DNA of 43,880 bases, from the NCBI RefSeq assembly GCF_019973375.1, contig NZ_BPTV01000003.1:352279-396158 (forward strand). Direction: 5' to 3'. The notes below the pieces were generated by a model. That model ran no database searches and was not told where the DNA came from. It saw nothing but the letters and a program-made list of their open reading frames with translations. The position numbers were made by a program, and so were the translations under genes. This stretch comes from Prevotella lacticifex. Lineage in GTDB: Bacteria > Bacteroidota > Bacteroidia > Bacteroidales > Bacteroidaceae. The first letter of the stretch is position 1. The number at the start of each line of letters is the position of its first letter. This document shows positions 7,952 through 18,100 of this stretch, piece after piece.

Positions 7952-10642
7952 TTATTTTCCATTGGGTAATTGTTTCTCCAATTCCCTGATTTTTTCTTTA
8001 TATATTCTTATAAGTTTACGAACCTCATCATAATTTGTATTTCGATCTGGAGCTCGTGGATTCGCTCCATTAGACATATTTTCATCACTACCATTGCCAG
8101 TTCCGCCACTTTCATAGTCTCCATCACCTATGACAGGCTGATCTCCCAACCCTTTCTCTCTTATTGGATTTGGAAATCTTCCACTTCTTACAAATACAAG
8201 AGCCTTATCTACTTGGAGCATTGGCGGAACATTCCCTTGGATTGACCTGCCCGATGCCTGGAGTACTCCTAAAGCCTGTGTTACAGTAATGTTTTTCTTA
8301 AGACTTTTCATAAGAGCTATTGTGCCTGACACTATTGGTGCAGCCATACTCGTCCCGTCGCAAAACCTGAAGGACTTAACAGGGAATGAACTGTATATAT
8401 CTTCACCTGGAGCCGAAATATTGGAACCACTTCCATAATTCGTAAATTGTGTGGCTGCTAATGACCTGTTAACGGCAGAGACATTGATAGTCTGATTTGT
8501 TCTACACTCTGGAAGTATTTTTGTCAAAATATCATTATTACCTGCGGCAAAGACAATAATGCTGTTTTTCTTATTGGCTACAGCGATTATCTTCTTCCAA
8601 ACCCTTTCCTCATTTTTAAAACGCGTTTGGGCAAGCAGCGCCTGCTGGCCCTCTGACAATGAGTTTAGTCCTTCAAGATTTGGACCAATAGAAACATTAA
8701 TAACATCCGCTCCTTTATGAACAGCGTACATAATTCCACTTGTAACGGATGAAAATGTTGAATAATTGTTATCAAAGACCTGTACAGGCATTAATTTACA
8801 ATTTGGTGCCATTCCGGAAGCTCCTTGGCTGTAAAATTGAGTAGAGCCTACAGCAAGACCAGCAACATGCGTTCCATGTCCTTCACCACGACTTAATGTG
8901 TTTGATTGTGTAAACACATTGTATGGCGAAACTATTCTGCCAGTAAACATGGGGTGACTATAATCGATTCCATCATCTACGACAGCAACCGTAACATTCG
9001 CTGAGCCTTTTGTATATTTCCAACCGCCTGTTACATTCACTGCTCTAAGATGCCATCCAGCATCTGTCCCGTTATTATTGATATAACCATTAAGTTGAAA
9101 AATGGCCTCATCAACAACAAAGAACTTTTGCCGAGGCAACTTTGAAACCATTTCGTCTCTCACTCTGTCACGCTGATCTGTAGGTACTTGAATTTGAACC
9201 ATCTTTACATTACGGTCACAACCAATGATAGTGTATTCGTCCTGTGGGTATGCTTTTTTAAAGTCTTGTGCAAATTGATTCAGATTTGCATTGTCGTTCT
9301 CAAAATAGATATTGAGTCTGTTTGCGACAATATTTTCCCCATCAGGAGACTTGCCAATAGGTGGCATGTTTCCATCCTCGTCAGTAATAGGTGCAACTAC
9401 AGTGCCTTCAGGGAGTTTACCATCATCTCCAATAATATTATGGGAATGTCCATTGTCGTCGACAATCTTTCCATTTCTGTCCTTTATAGAATCAATGGGC
9501 ACAACCCCATTTTCTTCTGCATGATGAGTACAGCTATTACAAGCACGTAAAAGCAAGAATAATAAAATGAATAATAGTACAAGCAGGAGTAGCCATTTCA
9601 GACAGCCACGCCAATCTAATTCTGTAATCCACAACCAAAATCTTTTATACCAAGGAAGCCTTGTATAGGTTGCTGTGTATCTACTTTCATTTGGTCTGCT
9701 CTCAAAGGACCACTTATTGAATTCATACCCTTTATTAGGCCTGACCTGAGGGAAATCAGAGGCTTGCAGGGTATATCCGTCTTCTTTAACGAACTCAGTA
9801 TTGCCATCTAAAGTTCCATAGTCACCTGGAAGGAAAACAAATTTTCTGTCATTCTTTGGTAAAACAGGAGAAACTGCCGTTGGGATTTGCTGACTTTCTG
9901 CTCGGTCAACATTGTCATCAACGGGATTTTCTACTTTGATGTAAATAGCTTTAAAGGTTACATCTGAATGAACGACATATCCAAAGGGTGACGGCTGCCA
10001 CTCTTTAAATTCGTAACCGGTATGAGCATTGACCTTAGGCAGATCTTCCTTTGCTATGATCTTTCCGTCTTCACGAGAAAGTTTTGCATCAAGCCTGTTA
10101 TAAAGATCACCATTTACTCCTACATCAAAAGTAACAGTAAACCTTTTCTTATCTTCTGGTGAAACATATACAACACTACCTTTTGTTTCATGAAGCCTGG
10201 TATCCACACTCATGCCCCATACAGTGAGGACTACTTTTTCATCATAGCAATATATGTATTCATCCTTAATGTACTTTAGAATTTGCGTGAGAATGATATT
10301 AGCATCACCGCTTGAATGACGCAGGGCTTCCTTATAAGCATCTATTGTGTCATTCTTAATAGCCTCATAATGATCTTGTTCTTCACCTTGAAGCTTATCT
10401 ATTGGTCTTGGAGTTTCGTGCCATTTTTCTACATACCAATGTATCTTATCCTCATCTTCAGAATAGTATGGTTGAGCAAGAAATGACAGGTACTTTTCAG
10501 GTACAGTGCTTCTTACTACGCTATAGACACTGTCATATCGCTTGTACAGAGGATCATTACCAATACCTGCAAAATCAGTAAAGAATGACAATTCTGTACA
10601 GCAAATTTCTTGCTTTCCTGGAAAGATAGCATTTCCCTTCAT
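7952..10642 (-). CDS. Membrane-anchored subtilisin-like (S8) serine protease with N-terminal beta repeats
   Basis: 896 aa in three parts. (1) Residues 1 to about 340: a unique N-terminal part, then two InlB/MucBP-like beta repeats recognised by TFDVGVNGDLY...GYEFKEWQP...TFKAIY and GDYGTLDGN...GYEFNKWSF...YTATY. (2) One very hydrophobic helix, LKWLLLLVLLFILLFLLL, near residues 346-365. (3) A subtilase domain with the full triad: Asp in VAVVDDGIDYSHP (about 555), His in GHGTHVAG (about 589) and Ser in GTSMAAP (about 764), plus the oxyanion Asn in FAAGNND. There is no N-terminal signal peptide, so the beta repeats are probably cytosolic and the protease periplasmic. A helical, charged C-terminus follows. 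It lies 11 nt after the GTPase gene and 17 nt before a membrane protein. The protease may process another part of the system or an incoming protein. Confidence 0.9.
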   Translation of the reverse strand: MKGNAIFPGKQEICCTELSFFTDFAGIGNDPLYKRYDSVYSVVRSTVPEKYLSFLAQPYYSEDEDKIHWYVEKWHETPRPIDKLQGEEQDHYEAIKNDTIDAYKEALRHSSGDANIILTQILKYIKDEYIYCYDEKVVLTVWGMSVDTRLHETKGSVVYVSPEDKKRFTVTFDVGVNGDLYNRLDAKLSREDGKIIAKEDLPKVNAHTGYEFKEWQPSPFGYVVHSDVTFKAIYIKVENPVDDNVDRAESQQIPTAVSPVLPKNDRKFVFLPGDYGTLDGNTEFVKEDGYTLQASDFPQVRPNKGYEFNKWSFESRPNESRYTATYTRLPWYKRFWLWITELDWRGCLKWLLLLVLLFILLFLLLRACNSCTHHAEENGVVPIDSIKDRNGKIVDDNGHSHNIIGDDGKLPEGTVVAPITDEDGNMPPIGKSPDGENIVANRLNIYFENDNANLNQFAQDFKKAYPQDEYTIIGCDRNVKMVQIQVPTDQRDRVRDEMVSKLPRQKFFVVDEAIFQLNGYINNNGTDAGWHLRAVNVTGGWKYTKGSANVTVAVVDDGIDYSHPMFTGRIVSPYNVFTQSNTLSRGEGHGTHVAGLAVGSTQFYSQGASGMAPNCKLMPVQVFDNNYSTFSSVTSGIMYAVHKGADVINVSIGPNLEGLNSLSEGQQALLAQTRFKNEERVWKKIIAVANKKNSIIVFAAGNNDILTKILPECRTNQTINVSAVNRSLAATQFTNYGSGSNISAPGEDIYSSFPVKSFRFCDGTSMAAPIVSGTIALMKSLKKNITVTQALGVLQASGRSIQGNVPPMLQVDKALVFVRSGRFPNPIREKGLGDQPVIGDGDYESGGTGNGSDENMSNGANPRAPDRNTNYDEVRKLIRIYKEKIRELEKQLPNGK

Positions 10643-10653
10643 ATTATTGTCTG

Positions 10654-13116
10654 TTAATCGTTATATAGTTTATCGCATGCTTCAAGCATTTGTCCCATTT
10701 CATTATTAGCAACAGGATTTATATCAGAGATGTCACTTGCATATAATAATCCGATCATTACGCAATTTTCCCATTTCATGAAATTACTCCACAAAGGAAG
10801 TTTTTCGAGAGCCGATTTGTCTACATTACTTTCCTTCAGCATACCAGCAGATTCGTCCAAAACGGAAAGGACTTCTTCGATAGGTCTTGTGTTATAGGAC
10901 GTGGTGGAAGCTTTTGCGCTAAAATCTACCTCTAAGCCACAATGACGTGCTTTTGCTTCAATATTATGAAGTTCTGCATCAGTCATCATGTCTCTGCCTA
11001 CATTACTGATGAACCTGTTCAATAAAAGAGAAGTATAGTCTGCCACCGCATTCGGTAGGTTCTCCTCATCGAACATCTTAATGTATACATTCACTTTATC
11101 AGAGATGTATTTACGCACATTTAACGCCTTCCCTAATCTTTGAAATGTGAGTACCAACTCACTTGAATGAGGCAATAAGGTTCCAAGTTTTTCTACTTGT
11201 TTATTTAGGAAATCATTCCAATATTGAAGAATACGCTTTGAAAGAATTGCAGCTTCAGATCCAAGATCTTCTGATGGTTTCAGAACGACATCATCAATTG
11301 AGAGACCTTGTTTTGCAAGAACTTCCTTTAGTCTTGTTTCATCACAGGTAAAATGGTCGCATAGACGCCTTATGTTTTTCTCTCTGTCATCATCAAGATC
11401 TATTCCGGCTTGAACTCTAATAAAGTTCACTGCAGAGAAATCCTTTGGAATCTCAGTATGAAGATTGAGGATATTGTATGCAATATCTCTGATCGGGTCT
11501 GACGGAATCATTAAGCTATCAATGATTTTACCAAAAGACTCTGCTTTGTTCCCTACTGACAATTCTAAAGAAAGCTTTAGATCACTGGCGATTTGTTTTA
11601 CCTTTCTATTGTTTTCCTCTTTGTCTCCTGACTCATGATAGGCCTCAAGTCTTCTACGAATATCGTCGTTAATATCCTTTAATTTATGTGTATATCTTGC
11701 AAGTCTTGCGCCATCAAGATAAGAAGCTATGCCATTGAGCTGTTTAATGATAGCTTTGGAACCGTCATTATTAAGAGATGCAACATCTTTCCATGCTTTT
11801 TCGGGATTTTCGAAATGACGTTGAACAAAAGGATGGTGTAGAAAGCTTTGCTTAAGGTCTTCCCAATAGTCAGGATATTCTGGGAAAGTATGGATGCCTG
11901 TTTCCGGACTTTTAATTACTCGATCACTATAACCATCAAATAGCAAATTCTTACCCGACCAGTAAAAGTCGCGCAGTAAAAAAATGTTCTGGAAATATTT
12001 TGATTTAAACATACCTCCAGGAATAACCCAATCCTCCATCCAACTTTCGGGCTTGATGATTTCAGGAATAACTGTATCAAAACGTTTCCAGTGCGAGGAT
12101 AAATCACTGGATGTAGCAGGATTATCCATCTTCTCCTTTTGCATGTCTAAGTTAAACTTAGTTGCAATGAAAAATAGCGGAGATATTCCATTGGTAGTCT
12201 TTAAAAAATTTGTTCTTTCTTCGGGTGTCTTACCTATCGCTTGATTTAACCAAGAATTTATCGTCTCTCCTATTGTAGGCTCTGCTTTTTGGTCATTATG
12301 ATGACAGAAGAGGACAGCACTGATCTGAAGAGAGCGTGAATATTTGTTGAACAAGTATGCCACTTTACCTCTTCTTAGTATCTTTGGTAATACAGATTTT
12401 ATCTGCTCTTCTTTGTATTTCTCTCTTGAACGAGCACCAGGGAAATCAAGCAGGTCTATCTTCTCAAGGAATTTTCTCTCGTTGGCAATGCTTTGAGGAA
12501 GTACAAATGTCAACTCTGCTATCAAAGCTGACAAATATCCTTTTCCAAACTGACTAGTAATAAGATTACCATCCTGGTCAAAAACATCTGTAAAAGCCTC
12601 GTCTTTGCCATAATCAATGTCCATACCGCAAACAGTATCAAGCCAGTCTATCTTCAGAATCGTTCCTTGTGAAGCCAATACTGTGTAAAATGGAATATAC
12701 ACAGATGTCTGGAACCCCAGCTTCTTATATTCATTAATTAATGTAGAGAAGAGTCGGTTTAGATCGACATTATTATTCCACAGCAAGCCGAATACATCTA
12801 CCCAGTTTGTATACGGAACATTCTGAATAAAAGTAGACGTGATTTTTGCAAAGCCAGAATCCAACACTGGTTTGGAATTGCTTCCAATTATATCACGAAG
12901 ATAATCCTCAATATCTTTTATATCGTCTTCAGTAATAATATTCTGTTTAATATCATTGGAAGAGAAAGTACTCTTTAAGTTTAAGAGTTTTTTTCTTATT
13001 TCCTCTGTACTAAGCGATGTCTCAAAATTTATTTTTACATCATTATAGTAGGAATCGGCCAATAGTAAAATAATATCAACAACGGAGAGATTATTAACCT
13101 TGATATAATCATTCAT
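10654..13116 (-). pseudogene. srfC: SrfC-like GTPase, C-terminal 820 codons (gene split by IS)
   Basis: This open frame is the downstream part of an SrfC-family (Virul_Fac) GTPase gene split by the IS at 13211-14832. It carries the G3-like motif IDLLDFPGAR and then a long helical region, as expected for SrfC or dynamin-like proteins. The gene frame continues upstream without a stop from 13117 to 13204, which adds the switch region with ESTGIVTRF. Joining it to the N-terminal piece across one copy of the target repeat gives 941 aa in a single frame. The listed start Met is internal to the original protein; if this piece is translated alone it lacks the P-loop and should not bind nucleotide normally. 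It ends 11 nt before the protease gene. SrfC pairs with SrfB in known srfABC loci; the biochemical role remains unclear. Confidence 0.85.
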
Positions 13117-13204
13117 TTTCTCGTTGATATCGTTTTTTATGGTAAACCTTGTTACGATACCAGTTGATTCTACCTTTGTGTTTTTGCCTCCACTGGGATT
13201 AATC

Positions 13205-13210
13205 TCATCT
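13205..13210. repeat. Target-site duplication TCATCT, left copy of IS1380-family element
   Basis: TCATCT lies directly outside the left inverted repeat and recurs at 14833-14838 directly outside the right one. Deleting the IS plus one copy restores the reading frame of the split GTPase, which supports these as the true ends. Confidence 0.85.
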
Positions 13211-14832
13211 CCTTAATTCCGCAACTAATTGCGTAATTCTTTATTAATATTTTTTATAAGTCTCTGAGGAACAATAAGTTCCCCAGAGTTTTGCCATTTG
13301 CAGAATTTTCACTAACTTTATGGTGTCAAAACAAAAATAGTTCAATTCTAAATGACATGGCAAAAGTAGCAATAAAATATGATAACATAGTCCCCTACGG
13401 CGGAATTTTTTATGCTATGAACGAATTTAAACGCGCAGGACTGGACAAACTGGTAGACGGGCGGCTTAATCTCCGCTGTGCGAACTATGGCTATCAGTAC
13501 AGCGATATCATGCTTGCGCTATTCTGCATATATCTCTGTGGCGGTGACCACATAGAGGATATTACAACCATATTGAACAAGTATCTGAGCACTGCCCCAG
13601 ATGCGAGGATACCAAGTTCTGACACCATCGCCCGTGGGCTGAAGGAGCTGAGTGCCATGAGTATAGCCTATACGAGTAAAGCTGGCAACGTATATGCGCA
13701 TGATCCTGCCATGAAACTAAATTCCTTGATGCTTGACATGGCATTGCTGCTTGGCCTTATGAAAAAGGGTCAGGGCATTGATGTCGACTTTGACAACGAG
13801 TTCATCCCCGCTGAGAAAAGCGACGCGCTGTATTCCTATAAAAAACAGCGCGGCTACTTCCCGGGCGTGATGACATCCGGTCCGCTGATAATCGGCATTG
13901 AAAACAGGCAGGGCAACTCGAATGTCAAGTTTGAGCAAGTGGAAGAGCTGACACGCATGCTGGACAATATCGAGGCTCACGGACTTTATGTGCGCATGTT
14001 CCGTGCCGATTGCGGCTCGTTCATCAAGGAACTTGTTGAGGAGCTCTTTCTTCGGACAGAGACGTTTTACCTCCGTGCCAGCAGCTGTGCTGACCGCAGG
14101 CAGATGTATGAACAGTGCAAGGATTGGCGTCACACGTCGGTAAATGGCCAGGATATGGACGTCGCATCATTTGAATTCACCGAATTCCTTTCCGACTGGC
14201 ATTTACGGCTTGTAGTGCAGCGCACCAAGATGGACGCAGAACAGGGAGAGCGGTTCCTGCCCGGCATGGAATATATGTACCGCGCCATACTGACCAGCGA
14301 CCATAACAGCACTGAAGAACAAGTCATTGACAAGTACAATCAGCGAGGCGCCTGCGAGAAAAATTTCGACGTTCAGAATAACGACTTCGGTTGGGCTCAT
14401 CTCCCGTTCTCAACCATGGAGGACAACACGGTGTTCCTTCTCTTTACCGCCATGCTGAAGAATTTCTATCAGTACTTGTTGTCAAAGGTCAGCGCAATCT
14501 TTCCCGGTATAGACATGAAAAGTCGCCTTAAGCGCTTTGTCTTTGCCTTCATTGTTGTTCCGGCTAAATGGGTCCGTGTCGCCAGGCAATGGACTCTGAA
14601 TATCTACACTAAGAACAGATGGTTGCACTACTGGACCATTTTCAACGCCAGCTACGGATGAGCCAAACGTTTTGGAGGTTAACAATGTAATATCCCTAAT
14701 GGGGGTAAGGGGGCTTTGTACGCTCATATCAGTTAGGATATGGCAAAAAGCCAGTTTGAACAAGAGAAATTGCATTCTGGGCGGTTTTGACCGCAATGGC
14801 CTGAGACTATTAGTAGGGTTGCGGAATTGAGG
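13211..14832 (+). mobile_element. IS1380-family insertion sequence, 1622 bp, intact
   Basis: The ends are 15-bp inverted repeats with one mismatch: CCTTAATTCCGCAAC at 13211-13225 and, read inward from the right, CCTCAATTCCGCAAC (14832 back to 14818). A 6-bp direct repeat TCATCT flanks them. One transposase gene fills most of the element, in the opposite direction to the host operon. Length, end structure and transposase type fit the IS1380 family, whose usual duplication is 4-5 bp, so 6 bp is slightly long. The crisp ends and intact transposase suggest a recent insertion. It separates the P-loop part of the SrfC-like GTPase from the rest and may be polar on the eight genes downstream. Confidence 0.9.
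13357..14661 (+). CDS. IS1380-family transposase (DDE type)
   Basis: 434 aa from the Met in MAKVAIKYDN, the usual start in Bacteroides IS1380 transposases; an in-frame ATG 22 codons upstream (13291) gives a non-conserved extension and is unlikely. It catalyses cut-and-paste movement of the surrounding IS. The DDE residues appear in order: Asp in GIDVDFDNEF, Asp in VRMFRADCGSF and Glu in RGACEKNFDVQNNDFGW. The N-terminal part (YQYSDIMLALFCIYLCGGD) is typical of the family. The frame is uninterrupted and ends well inside the right inverted repeat, so the element may still be active. Confidence 0.95.
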   Translation: MAKVAIKYDNIVPYGGIFYAMNEFKRAGLDKLVDGRLNLRCANYGYQYSDIMLALFCIYLCGGDHIEDITTILNKYLSTAPDARIPSSDTIARGLKELSAMSIAYTSKAGNVYAHDPAMKLNSLMLDMALLLGLMKKGQGIDVDFDNEFIPAEKSDALYSYKKQRGYFPGVMTSGPLIIGIENRQGNSNVKFEQVEELTRMLDNIEAHGLYVRMFRADCGSFIKELVEELFLRTETFYLRASSCADRRQMYEQCKDWRHTSVNGQDMDVASFEFTEFLSDWHLRLVVQRTKMDAEQGERFLPGMEYMYRAILTSDHNSTEEQVIDKYNQRGACEKNFDVQNNDFGWAHLPFSTMEDNTVFLLFTAMLKNFYQYLLSKVSAIFPGIDMKSRLKRFVFAFIVVPAKWVRVARQWTLNIYTKNRWLHYWTIFNASYG

Positions 14833-15107
14833 TCATCTATAAAACTATATTCTTTTCCATTATTAGAAATTACGAATGGAGCATCAGATGTAGACAACAA
14901 GCTATTTATCAGATAAGATTTACCTACCTGACTCTCTCCATAAGCTGCAACGGCACAATTGACTGACAGAGCATTACCCACTCTTCGCAAGTATCTTCTG
15001 TCATCTTTAAGAGCCTCAAATGGAAAAGATTCTACTCCGTATCTTTTAGCCCAATCTAAGGCTTTATTTATTATGTTTATATCTTTATTAATGTCATTCT
15101 GTATCAT
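14733..15107 (-). pseudogene. srfC: SrfC-like GTPase, N-terminal piece with P-loop (gene split by IS)
   Basis: The first 91 codons (15107 to 14833) are the true N-terminus of the SrfC-like GTPase; the last 33 codons down to 14733 are read from the IS and are foreign. The motif AYGESQVGKSYLINSLL is the P-loop (GESQVGKS) in the form seen in SrfC proteins. Residues 1-40 are helical and charged. The start is 10 nt after the SrfB-like gene, so the two are coupled as in srfABC loci. As it stands the product would be a 124-aa P-loop fragment without G3 or G4 motifs and is presumably inactive or unstable. Confidence 0.85.
14833..14838. repeat. Target-site duplication TCATCT, right copy of IS1380-family element
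   Basis: Second copy of the TCATCT found at 13205-13210, immediately outside the right inverted repeat of the IS. Confidence 0.85.
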
Positions 15108-15117
15108 AGCAAAACTC

Positions 15118-18100
15118 TTAAAAATCGAAAGAGCCAGTGTCTAACCAATAGTTGTAATTAATACCAAGGCTTTGAATATCCACTTCAAAATAATCTCTTG
15201 AAAATTCATTACCATTGGAATCTTCTACTGATTCAACACTTAACTTTTCAATGTCTTCACTATCTCTTTCCAAAGAAATTGTAAATGGCATTTTTGACTT
15301 AAATGTATCTATCTTCTCATTTAGAGCTGCAAGAACTTCACCATCTGTCATGTTTTCCCCCTTAGCCCTTGCCTTTTCTCTTATATTTTCTCTAAGCTTA
15401 CAGGAATTAAAGTCTATGGCATATAGAATGCGAGATGGGTATGAGTCTAATCCTAATTGCCTAATCCTTAAATAAGAAGGCAACTCATTGACTACAATTT
15501 TTCCATTTGATTTTTGGGGAGTTATAATGTAGTCATTTCTTCTTCCTTCTCGTGCAGGTTCTATGTAGTTTACCGTTGACTTAAGTGCTTTCAAAGAACT
15601 AAGATCAAGCACAAAATCATTCATGCTTGAAAGTTTAATCGAATAGTATGCAATGGCTCCTCCTATTGCTACTATAGTTTTTGGATTCTTTATATATCCC
15701 GTATTGTTACTAAATGGATACCAGTCTCCTACATAATAGTTGTTTAAAACAATTAACTTGTTTGGGGCGACTGGATAGTATTTCAAGAACAGTTCTCTTA
15801 TGGCTGGTAGAGAAGATGGTCTACCAGAGAGAATAACAATATCACAAGAACAAGCATACAATATTGCAGATATTTTCCGCAATAATGGTTCAAATTCACG
15901 CTTAACTATTGAAGAGGCATAATCATAGTTGAAGTTCCACACCAACTTTGTTACGTCTATCCCCGTTTTGTTTTTAAAGCCGTCTAACACATATTGATTA
16001 GGTTCGCAATCAGTGAATACATCTTTGTACTCAATTGTACAATCCCTGCTTTGACTACTGAGCAAACCTAAGAAGTAATTCATAAGAGGAACAGAATATT
16101 GCACATTGAAATCACGCCTCAGCTTTTTTTCTACAACTGTTTGACCATTGTAATCTGCACCAAAGAAATTTTTCATGAGTTGACGGTACTCTCGTTGCCC
16201 TAAATTACTTAAAGCTGCCCTAAATGCGCTGCTATTATTGCCTTCGTCAATAAGCATGACATTCTTCACAAGGGCTTTCAACATATCATCCCCTGCATAA
16301 TAAAAACTGTCGTAAAATTTAGGTATTGGTTTTACCTCTGTCACATTATCCTCTTCGTATTTGTACTCGTTAATCATAAGGTCTGTGGTACCTGCACCAA
16401 TATCAAGTGATCCGATAGTCAAAGTGGCATTTCCTTTCCCATACAAGTCAAAGAATTCCTTACAACAGCCTTTGTATTTTTGACTTATTTCACCATACAT
16501 ATAGACCAATTGCGAACAAGTAGCTTCGTCATAATACCAACTTTGCTCATCTTTGCAATATTTGGGATAAACTTCTGTAGCAATCTCTTTACCATAGAAA
16601 AGAGATATAAGACGAATCGCATCATTTGCGCACTTTACCATAGCTTCCCTTTCTAAATGCGACATAGCCGTAGGACAAGTAACGATGAGCCTACTTATTC
16701 GTCTTGGCATAGATTTATTGCCATGAGAATACCGATAATCATGTTCATTTACTTGCCCCCATGCTTGCAGCAACATTTCCAAGAAAGCAAAAGTCATTAA
16801 CGAACGTCTTGAGTAGTGATATGAACTGCCACCGTTTCCAGTTTCATCTATAGTACCATCACTTCTCAAGAAATTACTTAAACCAGGAATATTGAGAATG
16901 CAATCATCAGCTGGTTCATCCTTCATCACCAGGAATCTCCATTCTTCTTTGCTAGGCATATTGTCCCAAAGGAATCGTTTAGGGCTTGAATATGTACATA
17001 ACTTCTCCGTGTCATCATCAAGAGATGATGATTTACGGATTAAAGAGTTTGCTTCGTTTCCGAGTCTAACGAAACTTGGATAAACAAATTGCGGACTATT
17101 ATTAATTCCAAATCTTCCAAATTTTACTTTTCTAAAAGTAACACGCATATCGAAGGGATCACTATACTTGCAAACTTTTGATTTCTCTCCATCTGTATTA
17201 ATGAGGCTTGTATAATCAGTAAGTTCAAGAGGCTGGACATTCTTCAAAGACACTCCATCCTCTATTAAGATTGCCGTAGTTTTTGAATTACCGACGTCAA
17301 CAACCATATCAACTTTACGATACTCAACGCCGTCGTCCTTAAATAATGTTACAGAAGGAAACAGAGAGTTCCTTACAATATAGTCAATTAAGTATATGTA
17401 AGTTGCTGAATATGCTGTTTTCTGAACATTTTTCCCTTTTATCTGAGATATTCTTTGAACTTCAGGGTGGGATAATTTCATGAGATGGGCATTAATGTAT
17501 CCCCACTCTTCATTTGAGGAGCAGTAGTCCATAAGTTGGAAATCATTATCGCATACTTCGAACCTCATGTCTTTGCGATACTTGTCGGGAAACACTGGAT
17601 ATTCGTTATATTCATTTGCCTCGTAACCTGCCCTTGTATCGAAGGCCAATACTACATTATATTTCTTGATGCCATTATATTCACCTGCAGGCAGCAATTT
17701 CATTCTGCTCCAATTCAATGGACCGAATGACAATCTTTTGCTTGTCTTTTTGAAAAAATAAGGCACAGGAAGCCATTGATTCTCAAAGTCAGACAAACAA
17801 CATTGCTTATCTTGAAAGTTGATTTTGTAAACTTCTCCGTCTATACCATCTGACATTTCATCATCTACCTTGATGGGGAAAATACCATCTTCCTTCAATA
17901 TAGCTGTTGAAATTTCCTCTGAAGCCACATTAAAATAGCCACCTTCGAAAATATCTTTCTTATTGTAGTATACATCTTCAGAGTCTAATTTATACACAGC
18001 ATCCAAACGCCACTCCCCATTTTGCTTATCATACCATTCATGGAACCACATTTTATATGGATCCTGCGTATTAACTTCTATCTGGAATGTCATTACATGT

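Noticed and set aside
13211..14832. Cargo or defence gene inserted in the operon
   Set aside because: Inverted ends, target repeats and a DDE transposase show it to be a simple IS.
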